A DNA stretch of 13,055 nucleotides from Clostridiales bacterium (GCA_004555655.1 SFHJ01000041.1:1-13055), one strand, 5' to 3'. Shown: positions 1 to 6,065, counted from the stretch's first letter. Program-made: numbers and translations. The notes: generated by a model from the sequence alone, not told the origin.

Positions 1-105
1 CAGGCCGAAGTGTATTTTTCCCGACGTACACGCCGCCGGAAAAAATAATTTACAATTCTTTCGCCGCATCTGCGGCGAACTCTGCGAGGCTTTTTCGACA
101 CGCTG
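1..105. other. Non-coding left edge with two stem-loops
   Basis: No gene is supported here. Bases 60-68 (ttcgccgca) and 71-79 (tgcggcgaa) form a perfect 9-bp inverted repeat with a 2-base centre. Bases about 13-26 and 34-47 form a longer, imperfect hairpin whose arms begin and end in T and A runs. Neither is followed by a clean U-tract on either strand, so they are not called terminators. They may belong to a gene that ends outside the window. Confidence 0.4.
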
Positions 106-133
106 ACAGGCGGAGCATTGCTGCTCCGCCTGT
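106..133 (-). terminator. Stem-loop just after the UPF0303 stop codon
   Basis: A perfect 12-bp GC-rich stem (106-117 with 122-133) and a 4-base loop start four bases beyond the stop codon of the leftward UPF0303 gene. The position fits a 3' end signal, but the minus strand has no U-run right after it. It may be a weak terminator, an RNA-stabilising 3' hairpin, or a Rho-linked or processing end. Confidence 0.5.
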
Positions 134-137
134 GTGT

Positions 138-611
138 TTATCTGCGTTTTTCAAAGAAGCGTTCAAGTCCGGCGATGAGCGCGGCGTGGTCGCGCGTATC
201 GGCAAGACCCGACACGCCGATGTAGCCGATCACGCAGCCGCCGGCAAGGCGGATGGGAAAGCCGCCGCCGCACCCGGCGTACTGCATGGGGTCGAGGCAC
301 ATATCCTCTTTCATATCCTCGCCGCTGAGCATCAGCTCTGCCTTTACGCGCAGCGAGCTTTTTTCCAGCGTCATGACCGTCCTGCGCTTGCGGGCGAGCC
401 ACTGCTCATGGAACTTGCCCGTCCCGGCGGGATAATAGCGGAAGACCTCCACGTCGCCCAGCCAGATCTCCACGGCCAGCGGCCCTTCGAATTCCCGGCA
501 GGCCGCGACCAGGTCACAGCCCAGCTCCCACACGTCGCCGCGCGCAAAGTGCGCGAAGGTGTAAGCCTGTTCCTGCTGCAGGCACTGCTGCAGAAGTTCT
601 TTTGCGTCCAT
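138..611 (-). CDS. UPF0303 / haem-degrading (HbpS/GlcG-like) family protein
   Basis: The protein has 157 residues and no signal peptide or membrane segment, so it is probably cytosolic. Seen in the sequence: a WLARKRRTV block near residues 71-79 followed by SS at 85-86, then YAGCGGGFPI at 111-120, IGYIGVSGL at 128-136 and a DH pair at 141-142. These match the UPF0303 branch of the DUF336/HbpS-like fold. Members are annotated as haem-degrading or of unknown function; no firm reaction is known. The start at 611 is chosen because AGAAAGGAC lies just upstream; the open frame extends much further but only as a shadow of the next gene. It lies 65 bp downstream of the NagB-like gene on the same strand and is probably cotranscribed with it. 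Relatives usually have a His where Cys114 stands (HGG), which is a small oddity. The family call is fairly sure; the function is not. Confidence 0.8.
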   Translation of the reverse strand: MDAKELLQQCLQQEQAYTFAHFARGDVWELGCDLVAACREFEGPLAVEIWLGDVEVFRYYPAGTGKFHEQWLARKRRTVMTLEKSSLRVKAELMLSGEDMKEDMCLDPMQYAGCGGGFPIRLAGGCVIGYIGVSGLADTRDHAALIAGLERFFEKRR

Positions 612-637
612 ATTTGTGTCCTTTCTGCTACAATGGC

Positions 638-668
638 CATGGGCCGCAGGAAATGCCTGCGGCCCATG
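638..668 (-). other. 13-bp intercistronic stem-loop without U-tract
   Basis: A perfect 13-bp stem (638-650 with 656-668, arm catgggccgcagg) with a 5-base loop fills the gap between the NagB-like stop codon and the UPF0303 start. No U-run follows on the minus strand, so full termination is unlikely. It could reduce expression of the downstream gene or protect the NagB-like part of the transcript. Confidence 0.55.
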
Positions 669-676
669 AAAAGCGA

Positions 677-1627
677 TCAGTTGGTGTCCGCGCACAGCGG
701 GCCTGCCAGCTCCTGCATGAAGAAGAGCTTGCCGGGCATGGTGGGGATGCGGCTGGAGGTCACGGCCTTCGTGGGGCCATAGCGCAGCGTCATCCAGAAG
801 CTCATGCCCTGCCATTGCATGCCGCGTGAGAGCACGCCGTCGGCGCCGCCGATGCAGTAGTCGGAGCCGAAGATGATCTTCGGGCCGATGGTGTTGGCGT
901 AGCACGGGATGAGCGGCCAGCTCGAACGGAAGGACGTGATGGCGTTCTGCTCGATCGTGAACGGATGCAGCCGCGCACCGATGCGGTACGGCGCCTGCAG
1001 CCACGCCTCGTCAGTCTCATAGTCCTGCGCGAAGTGCGGCTCCCAGAACGCGATGTGGCACATACGGCCGATGCCGTAGACCATGACCTGCTTGGCGCCC
1101 TCGGCCTTCAGCTTGGCCATTTTCTCGGGATAGGTGGGCAGGTTGTCCTTGGTGGCAAAGTTGCGCTGATCTTCGGGCACGGTCAGCTCGCCGAGCGGCT
1201 CATAGAACGCGCCCAGCATGGCATTCTGGAACGCAGCGGGGTCGGACGCGGGCAGGGTATTGCCCTCAGCATCGGCCCACTCGTCCATGTTGAAGCCATA
1301 GACGTGCTTGCAGTCGATGTTCATCTGCTTCAGGAAATAGACCGCCCACTTGTACATGCCCATCGGGCCGACAGGCAGGATGAGGATGAGCTTGCGGCCC
1401 TCTTCCTTGGTCTTCTTGATCTGCATGGCGATCTCAAAGCCCATGTAGGTATTGAATTCCTCCAGATTTGCGCACGGAACGGGCGTGAAGCCGTCGTTCC
1501 AGAAATCCTGGCGGTCACACACCGTGGCAGGATCATTGGAGACGCACTCCTTGATTTTGGCGATGTCCCAGCCGGCGGGCAGGACTTCGGAGAAATACGA
1601 GCCCTTCAATGTATCGAGCATGTTCAT
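677..1627 (-). CDS. NagB-like glucosamine-6-phosphate isomerase/deaminase family protein, divergent active site
   Basis: The protein has 316 residues, longer than typical NagB (about 240-270), and is cytosolic. The NagB/6-phosphogluconolactonase sugar-phosphate isomerase fold is shown by LPVGPMGMY at 84-92 (phosphate loop region), FNMDEW at 112-117 (the Asp matching E. coli NagB Asp72) and GIGRMCHIAFWEP at 185-197. In E. coli NagB the last motif reads GVGNDGHIAFNEP with Asp141, His143 and Glu148 in ring opening and proton transfer. Here His191 and Glu196 remain but the Asp position is Met189. Deaminase activity on glucosamine-6-phosphate is therefore doubtful; a different sugar phosphate or isomerisation is possible. 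The start at 1627 is supported by GGAGG eight bases upstream; the longer frame to 1735 has no support and would run into the promoter. It leads a leftward unit with UPF0303 and diverges from a ROK regulator, which may control it. Family sure, substrate unknown. Confidence 0.82.
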   Translation of the reverse strand: MNMLDTLKGSYFSEVLPAGWDIAKIKECVSNDPATVCDRQDFWNDGFTPVPCANLEEFNTYMGFEIAMQIKKTKEEGRKLILILPVGPMGMYKWAVYFLKQMNIDCKHVYGFNMDEWADAEGNTLPASDPAAFQNAMLGAFYEPLGELTVPEDQRNFATKDNLPTYPEKMAKLKAEGAKQVMVYGIGRMCHIAFWEPHFAQDYETDEAWLQAPYRIGARLHPFTIEQNAITSFRSSWPLIPCYANTIGPKIIFGSDYCIGGADGVLSRGMQWQGMSFWMTLRYGPTKAVTSSRIPTMPGKLFFMQELAGPLCADTN

Positions 1628-1706
1628 AACAGGTTCCTCCTTATGTCGGATATATTCAGACGTACAAACGGACAGCCGGAAAAACCGGCCGACCTTTACC
1701 GATATG

Positions 1707-1735
1707 ACAATAACACAATCAAAACGGCATGTCAA
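1707..1735 (-). promoter_or_regulatory. Sigma70-type promoter of the NagB-like/UPF0303 unit
   Basis: On the minus strand TTGACA (1730-1735) and TATTGT (1707-1712) are separated by exactly 17 bases. Transcription would start near 1700 and give a leader of about 70 bases. A short GCCGG/CCGGC hairpin at 1675-1689 lies within this leader. Confidence 0.7.
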
Positions 1736-1930
1736 TTTAAATCTTAAAAATTAATGAAAATTGAAGTTTTGAACAAATTCGAATATAAAATTATGTATAT
1801 TTAGTTTAAAAGTAAGAAAAACTATTTTTTCAAATGTATAAAAGCAGTAATTTTGATCCACAAAATATTGAAATTAAAGAAAAAAACAGGGGGAAAATTT
1901 ACGGATGCTTCGGGAATAATGCCAAAAGTG
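1736..1930. other. AT-rich spacer between divergent promoters
   Basis: About 195 bases of strongly AT-rich DNA lie between two GC-rich transcription units. Many short A- and T-runs are present. I see no gene: the only ATG frame of note (1754, 16 codons) has no ribosome binding site. The stretch could act as UP elements or intrinsically bent DNA and could hold operators for the ROK regulator, but I found no convincing long inverted repeat. Confidence 0.5.
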
Positions 1931-1959
1931 TTGACATTATCTTTTCAATCAGCAATAAT
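1931..1959 (+). promoter_or_regulatory. Promoter of the ROK regulator/M24 unit
   Basis: A perfect -35 box TTGACA (1931-1936) is followed after 17 bases by AATAAT (1954-1959). The ROK start codon is about 30 bases downstream of the -10, with AGGAGGG in between. The leader is therefore short. Confidence 0.7.
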
Positions 1960-1989
1960 TAGGATAACGGAAGGAGGGAAGGTCGGAAC

Positions 1990-3210
1990 ATGGCGGACGC
2001 AACCGGAACAAGACGGAAGAATCTGATGCTGGTTCTGAAAACGATCGAGGCATCGGGTGAAGTGACGGCGGCGATGCTGACTGAGCAGACGGGGCTGAGC
2101 ACCGCAACTGTCAGCCGCGCGCTGGCGGCACTCAAATCACAGGCGCTGATTGTGCAGCTGCGCAAGCAGACGACCGAGCTTGGGCGCAAGCCCGACGTGT
2201 TCAGCATCAACCCCGCCTATGGCTACAATCTGTATTATTATCTGGAAAGTGACTGCCTGCGTGCGTATCTGCTCAATCTGAGCGGGTATGTGCTGGCCTC
2301 GCGTTCCGTCGCGGTCACGCAGGCGCTGACGGTCGAGGCGCTCACTGCGCTTCTGGCCGAGCTGAAGCAGACGCTGCTCACGGGCCGCAGGCGCGCGCAG
2401 AGCCGTCTGCTCGCGGCGAATATCGCCATCCCCGGCGTCATTGACGCGGCGACGGGCGTGGTCAGCTGCATCCCGAATTTTCCAAATCTCGAGCAGACGC
2501 GGCTGCGCGAAGCCGCCGGACAGGCGCTGCAGCTGCAGTGCTTCATCCACAATGCCTCGCGCCTTTCCACCATCGGTGCGTATCTGCAGTACGGCGCAGG
2601 CGCTCAGAGCTTTGTCTATGTCGACATCACCGGCGACTGCGGCGTGGGCGCGGGCATTGTGCTGCGCGGCGAGCTCTACGACGGCCCGTGCAGCCTTGCC
2701 GGAGAGATCGGCGATATGATTCTGGAGCTTGACCGCGCCGGCTGCTTCGGCGGCGGCACCAGCGGCGCGCTGGAGCGGCAGGCGGGTCTTGCCAGCGTCT
2801 TCCGGCGCGTGCGGCAGCTGCTGCAGACCGGTCGCGCGCAGACGCTGCGCGCGATGATGGAGCAAAAGGGGACTGACGCGCTCAGCCTGCAGCTGCTGGA
2901 GAAGGCGGCGGGCGCGATGGATCTGGACGTGTTCGACACGCTCAACCAGGCCGCGCGCGCCTGGGCGGCGGCAATCGTCAACATACAGACGGTGCTGGCC
3001 GCGGAACTCGTGATCATTGGCGGCGCGGTGACACAGGAGAACCAGCTCATTGAGAAGATGCTGCGCCATCATCTGGCGGGACTGTACCACCGGGAGGTCG
3101 CGCTGCGGATGATGGAGGCCGGTTCCGACGCGCACGTGCGCGGCGCAGTGTACCTGTCGAAGCAATACCTGTTCGAAGCGGCGATTGACAGCGTTTTGAG
3201 CGAGGGATAA
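1990..3210 (+). CDS. ROK-family transcriptional regulator with degenerate kinase domain
   Basis: The protein has 406 residues, the usual length of ROK (NagC/Mlc/XylR type) regulators. Residues about 10-60 form a winged helix-turn-helix (LTEQTGLSTATVSRAL near 30-45), followed by the linker motif GRKPD at 65-69. The rest is an actin-fold sugar-kinase-like domain, with IAIPGVID at 145-152, a DITGDCGVGAGIVLRGELYDG-like glycine-rich loop at 212-232 and AGEIGD at 237-242. ROK kinases and many repressors have His plus CxCGxxGC zinc ligands; here these positions are Asp242, Phe253, Gly255 and Ala260. The catalytic Asp of the NDAN-type motif is Asn188. It should therefore bind DNA and probably an effector sugar, but not phosphorylate it. 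It is divergent from the NagB-like gene and 50 bp ahead of the M24 gene, which suggests local control of both arms. The regulator call is sure; the ligand is unknown. Confidence 0.9.
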   Translation: MADATGTRRKNLMLVLKTIEASGEVTAAMLTEQTGLSTATVSRALAALKSQALIVQLRKQTTELGRKPDVFSINPAYGYNLYYYLESDCLRAYLLNLSGYVLASRSVAVTQALTVEALTALLAELKQTLLTGRRRAQSRLLAANIAIPGVIDAATGVVSCIPNFPNLEQTRLREAAGQALQLQCFIHNASRLSTIGAYLQYGAGAQSFVYVDITGDCGVGAGIVLRGELYDGPCSLAGEIGDMILELDRAGCFGGGTSGALERQAGLASVFRRVRQLLQTGRAQTLRAMMEQKGTDALSLQLLEKAAGAMDLDVFDTLNQAARAWAAAIVNIQTVLAAELVIIGGAVTQENQLIEKMLRHHLAGLYHREVALRMMEAGSDAHVRGAVYLSKQYLFEAAIDSVLSEG

Positions 3211-3260
3211 CGAAAAAACTGCCCGGGCCGCACCCGGAGAAGGAAAAAAGGAGAATCGCT

Positions 3261-4610
3261 ATGTTCAACAGATCAGATTGGAGCAGACAGGCGAATATCG
3301 TTGCCGATGTGCTTGCTAAGGCGCCTGCGTTCGACAAGCAGATACGGGTTGGCCGCGACGAGTTTGCGCGCCGCCAGAAGGCTGTCTATGAAGCGCTGGC
3401 CGCTGCGGGCTTTGATGCGGGACTGGTCTATTCCGACGAGCATTACCACGGCGACGTGCCGTATCTTGGCGGCAATACCAACATCGCCATCGAGCCGGTC
3501 GCGGGCGTGGTGGGCAAAAACGGCTTTGCCATTCTCGCCGGACTCGAGGGCGGTTATGTTGCTGAGCAGCTCTCGCCGCGCAGCGGCTGCCGCGTGGCAA
3601 AGGTCGAGATGCTCAAGCTGGCGGATGAGGAGTATCCCGTGCAGGCCGAGCGCGTGGAGGACGTTGTCGAGGAAATGTGTGGCTGCAGGCCGAAGCGCAT
3701 GGCGCTTCTCACGCCGCGCGCGGTCATGCCTGTGGGCATTTTTGAGTTCTTTGAGGACTATGTCGGCAAGGGCAACCTGCTCGACGCACAGGAGTTGTAT
3801 TTTAAGATCAAATATGAAAAGTCCGACATCGAGATGCAGCTGACCCGTCAGGCGGCCAAGATCGCTGACGTGATGATCGAGGGCATGCTGCGCATCATGA
3901 AGCCGGGCATGCTCGAGACGCAGGTCGCGCAGTGGGGCTACGCCATTGCCAGCGAGCTGGGCGTGGAGGAGATGGGCTTCGACGTAATGGTCACGGCCGG
4001 CGAGGACAACCGCTCACTCATCGGCAAAGCGCTCAACCGCCCGATCCGCGAGGGCGATTTCGTGCATCTGGGCGTCGGCCCGAAGATGGATGGTCTGACG
4101 GCCTGCGAGCGCTGCAGCGTGGTCTGCACCGGTGCCGGCGGACAGCTCACCGAGCCGCAGAAGTTCTGGCTCGATTTTGTCGACGAGGCATATCAGGTTG
4201 GCCTTGACGCATACATCGACGTGGCCAGAAACAATCTGCCCGCTAAGCTGCAGGAGCAGGCGCTGGTGGACTACTTTGTCAGACGGCAGGACGAGGTCAG
4301 CCGCCGCATCGGACGGCCCGTCGATCTTGCCATGCTCAAGCCCTATACCGGCACGCACAATTCCGGTTATACCGAGTGTCAGGAATTCTACGGCGCCATC
4401 ACGCTCAACTCCGAAGAGCCGCTCGGCAGGCAGATCGTCACCATGCTCGACGTCGCCGCCAGAGGCTTCGGCAGCAGGTGGGATGAGGTCATCATCCCGG
4501 AATTCGACTATGTGCTCGTGGAAAAGACGCTGGGCAAGTTCGGCCGTGAGGTCGAGGTCTTCAATGACCTGCCCATCCGCCTGCAGCATCTGGTCGGCAG
4601 CGGCTATTGA
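3261..4610 (+). CDS. M24 'pita-bread' fold protein (aminopeptidase P/creatinase-like), most metal ligands lost
   Basis: The protein has 449 residues, cytosolic, with a creatinase-type N-terminal domain (about 30-180, including HYHGDVPYLGG) and a C-terminal M24 domain (about 190-440). Compared with E. coli PepP, the ligands Asp260, Asp271 and Glu383 fall on Gly271, Cys282 (or Ala281) and Leu396. Only the equivalents of His354 (His366 in GTHNSG) and Glu406 (Glu414 in PEFD) remain. A two-metal aminopeptidase is therefore unlikely. Two features resemble metal-free creatinase as I recall it: TACER at 280-284 against TALER, and PEFD against REHD. The catalytic His of creatinase appears absent. It may be a non-peptidase C-N hydrolase or a binding protein. 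The start is set by AAAAAAGGAG eight bases upstream. It lies 50 bp behind the ROK gene in one operon, and a strong terminator follows. Fold sure, activity open. Confidence 0.85.
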   Translation: MFNRSDWSRQANIVADVLAKAPAFDKQIRVGRDEFARRQKAVYEALAAAGFDAGLVYSDEHYHGDVPYLGGNTNIAIEPVAGVVGKNGFAILAGLEGGYVAEQLSPRSGCRVAKVEMLKLADEEYPVQAERVEDVVEEMCGCRPKRMALLTPRAVMPVGIFEFFEDYVGKGNLLDAQELYFKIKYEKSDIEMQLTRQAAKIADVMIEGMLRIMKPGMLETQVAQWGYAIASELGVEEMGFDVMVTAGEDNRSLIGKALNRPIREGDFVHLGVGPKMDGLTACERCSVVCTGAGGQLTEPQKFWLDFVDEAYQVGLDAYIDVARNNLPAKLQEQALVDYFVRRQDEVSRRIGRPVDLAMLKPYTGTHNSGYTECQEFYGAITLNSEEPLGRQIVTMLDVAARGFGSRWDEVIIPEFDYVLVEKTLGKFGREVEVFNDLPIRLQHLVGSGY

Positions 4611-4613
4611 TTC

Positions 4614-4653
4614 AAATGCGCGCCTGCGAACGTGTTCGCAGACGCGCATTTTT
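4614..4653 (+). terminator. Rho-independent terminator after the M24 gene
   Basis: A 17-bp stem with one mismatch (4614-4630 with 4635-4651, loop cgtg) ends in a T-run at 4649-4653, three bases beyond the M24 stop codon. It sits between convergent genes. The T-run is good for rightward transcripts; the leftward side has only a short one. Confidence 0.8.
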
Positions 4654-4674
4654 GTATGTACAGCAGGTGCCGGC

Positions 4675-5277
4675 TCATGCCAGCGTCAGAAGGCCGAAAT
4701 ATTCCGGCAGATGGAAGTCGGGTCTGGGACTGTCTACCCGGTTCCATGCGATGTAGTGCGGCTGCACGGTCAGATCGCCGCACTTGTAGAAGTTGCCGCG
4801 CAGCACTGCGCCGGAGCGCAGCGAAAAGTCCGGGAAGAACAGGCGGATGAAGTCAAGCGGGATGCGATAGCAGGCCTGCCAGCCGTCCGGCGTTCGTTGC
4901 ATACGCTTCTGCAGCAGCACGTCCTCGTCAAGCGGGGCCAGGCGCACGTGGTCGGGATTGCTGCGGCAAAGGCCGATATATGTCCTGCCGTTTGGGTTGA
5001 TCTCAAAGTTGAAATAGCGCAGGTTGTTGGGGTCGGGCGTGAAGAAAAACTCCATGCAGCTGTCCTCGCAGACCATGCTCATGGGCGCGTCGTGTTCGGC
5101 GCGGATGTTCGCCTCGCGGGCACACAGGCGGACATACAGCCGCGCTTCGTCATAGCACAGCTGCGCCGTCATGGCGATTGGCGCGGGCGCGAGCCAGAGG
5201 TGCTCGTCTACGGATACGGCTTCGATCTGCGCCCAGTCAGGCGCGCCGCTGACGCGGGCGACGGTATACTGCTTCAT
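4675..5277 (-). CDS. Carbohydrate-binding family 9-like (CBM9-like) cytosolic protein
   Basis: The protein has 200 residues and consists of a single CBM9-like beta-sandwich domain. Seen motifs are DEHLWL at 24-29, LYVRL at 47-51, EDSCMEFFFTP at 71-81, FNFEINPNG at 89-97, RGNFYKCGD at 160-168 and a PDFHLPEYFG ending at 186-195. These are typical of the small stand-alone CBM9-like proteins of gut Firmicutes and Bacteroidetes. There is no signal peptide and no linked catalytic domain, so it is not an ordinary secreted glycanase module. Its role is unknown; intracellular glycan or sugar-derivative binding is an inference. The start at 5277 is favoured because AGGAGGAAATTGT lies directly upstream, while the in-frame Met further out would place the start in AT-rich leader DNA. 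It is monocistronic, with a promoter at 5463-5491 and a leader of about 180 bases. Confidence 0.8.
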   Translation of the reverse strand: MKQYTVARVSGAPDWAQIEAVSVDEHLWLAPAPIAMTAQLCYDEARLYVRLCAREANIRAEHDAPMSMVCEDSCMEFFFTPDPNNLRYFNFEINPNGRTYIGLCRSNPDHVRLAPLDEDVLLQKRMQRTPDGWQACYRIPLDFIRLFFPDFSLRSGAVLRGNFYKCGDLTVQPHYIAWNRVDSPRPDFHLPEYFGLLTLA

Positions 5278-5458
5278 ACAATTTCCTCCTGTAATGCTCG
5301 TTCGCGGACGCTTACCCGAAAAAACAGACAAAAATGAACGGCAGAATTTGTGAAATAATTATTGGTTCCAAAAACAGAAAAAGAAAAATGCCCGATAATA
5401 TAAAAGAAAAAACGGATATTAGAAAGTGGAACGCGCCGGAAAAATCTATAATGGACAT
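5278..5458 (-). other. AT-rich 5' leader of the CBM9-like gene
   Basis: About 180 bases between the predicted start site and the CBM9-like ATG are much richer in A and T than the neighbouring genes. A minus-strand frame of 48 hydrophobic codons (5312-5458) is open here, but its ATG sits right at the predicted transcription start and has no ribosome binding site. I do not recognise a known riboswitch. A long leader suggests post-transcriptional control or simply weakly constrained DNA. Confidence 0.35.
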
Positions 5459-5462
5459 ATCC

Positions 5463-5491
5463 AGTATACCCTTTTTTGGGTGTTTTGTAAA
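5463..5491 (-). promoter_or_regulatory. Promoter of the CBM9-like gene
   Basis: On the minus strand TTTACA (5486-5491) and TATACT (5463-5468) are 17 bases apart. The spacer holds a small interrupted palindrome (ACCC-A6-GGGT) that could be an operator half-site pair. Transcription would start near 5456. Confidence 0.6.
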
Positions 5492-5533
5492 TAGCCGTCC
5501 GGCGTGATGCACTTGCGGGGTTGTTTCAGACGG

Positions 5534-5576
5534 AAAAATAAAAGCAGATACGCACAGCGTATCTGCTTTTATTTTT
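5534..5576 (-). terminator. Perfect 20-bp terminator downstream of rplS
   Basis: Arms 5534-5553 and 5557-5576 are perfectly complementary with a 3-base loop. Both ends of the stem are A/T-rich, so each strand ends in a U-run and the element can work in both directions. It begins 15 bases beyond the rplS stop codon and separates rplS from the CBM9-like promoter. Confidence 0.9.
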
Positions 5577-5591
5577 GGATACAGTTGGAGA

Positions 5592-5933
5592 TTAAACCTT
5601 CTCCTTGACCTTGGCGGCCTTGCCGAGGCGGTCACGCAGGTAATACAGCTTCGCTCTGCGGACTTTGCCGTGACGAACGGTTTCGACGTTGACAACGTTG
5701 GGCGCATGCACCGGGAAAACCTTCTCGCAGCCGACGCCGTAGGAAATGCGGCGAACGGTGATGGATTCCTCGATACCACCGTGCTTCTTGGCGATAATGA
5801 TGCCCTCGAAAACCTGAATTCTCTCGCGGCTGCCTTCTTTGATTTTTACATGAACACGAACGGTGTCGCCGACGTTCATCTGCGGCAGCTCGGGCTTCAT
5901 GTACTGGCTGGTCAAAGCCTTCATCAGATCCAT
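5592..5933 (-). CDS. rplS: 50S ribosomal protein L19
   Basis: The protein has 113 residues, the normal L19 length. Recognisable blocks are PELPQMNVGDTVRVHVKI at 14-31, RIQVFEGIIIAKKHGG at 38-53, ITVRRISYGVGCEKVFP at 58-74 and the C-terminal VRRAKLYYLRDRLGKAAKVKEK. L19 sits at the 30S-50S interface and contributes to intersubunit bridges. The start is supported by GAAGGAGG nine bases upstream. The gene stands alone between its own promoter (6037-6065) and terminator (5534-5576), without rpsP, rimM or trmD next to it, an arrangement also seen in other Clostridia. The structured leader could carry L19 autoregulation. Identification is certain. Confidence 0.98.
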   Translation of the reverse strand: MDLMKALTSQYMKPELPQMNVGDTVRVHVKIKEGSRERIQVFEGIIIAKKHGGIEESITVRRISYGVGCEKVFPVHAPNVVNVETVRHGKVRRAKLYYLRDRLGKAAKVKEKV

Positions 5934-6030
5934 AACTTGTGTCCTCCTTCAAATTAAGACGTTCATGCCGCATGGAAATGCCGCTGCACCGCGGTGCCGG
6001 CTGCGACAGAGGACCATCCTTTTCACAGAC
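5934..6030 (-). ncRNA. Structured rplS leader, candidate L19 autoregulatory element
   Basis: The predicted mRNA leader is about 95 bases. It contains a GC-rich hairpin at 5980-6001: an outer gccg/cggc pair, a 2-base bulge on one side, and an inner gcac/gtgc stem. L19 leaders are known in Firmicutes (Rfam L19_leader), but I cannot confirm from memory that this one fits that model. Treat it as a candidate. Confidence 0.35.
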
Positions 6031-6036
6031 CAATTG

Positions 6037-6065
6037 ATTCTAGCATAAAAATGACAGGAAAGCAA
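6037..6065 (-). promoter_or_regulatory. Strong extended -10 promoter of rplS
   Basis: On the minus strand TTGCTT (6060-6065), a 17-base spacer and TAGAAT (6037-6042) are present. TG-C directly before the -10 gives the extended TGCTAGAAT form. This suits a highly expressed ribosomal gene. Confidence 0.75.

Noticed and set aside
1628..1735. N-terminal extension of the NagB-like protein to an upstream ATG
   Set aside because: The extension covers the -35/-10 region and lacks a ribosome binding site, while the Met at 1627 has GGAGG at good spacing.
965..1747. Plus-strand open frame opposite the NagB-like gene
   Set aside because: It is antisense to the NagB motifs and would extend into the divergent promoter.
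1754..1804. 16-codon plus-strand frame in the AT-rich spacer
   Set aside because: It is very short, has no ribosome binding site, and its composition is that of the surrounding non-coding DNA.
2137..3165. Minus-strand open frame (342 codons) opposite the ROK gene
   Set aside because: It is Arg/Gln/His-rich and antisense to the recognisable ROK domain, with no start signals.
5312..5458. 48-codon hydrophobic minus-strand frame as a real small membrane protein
   Set aside because: It has no ribosome binding site, starts at the predicted transcript start, and AT-rich DNA gives Phe/Ile/Leu codons by chance. It is kept only as a low-interest finding.
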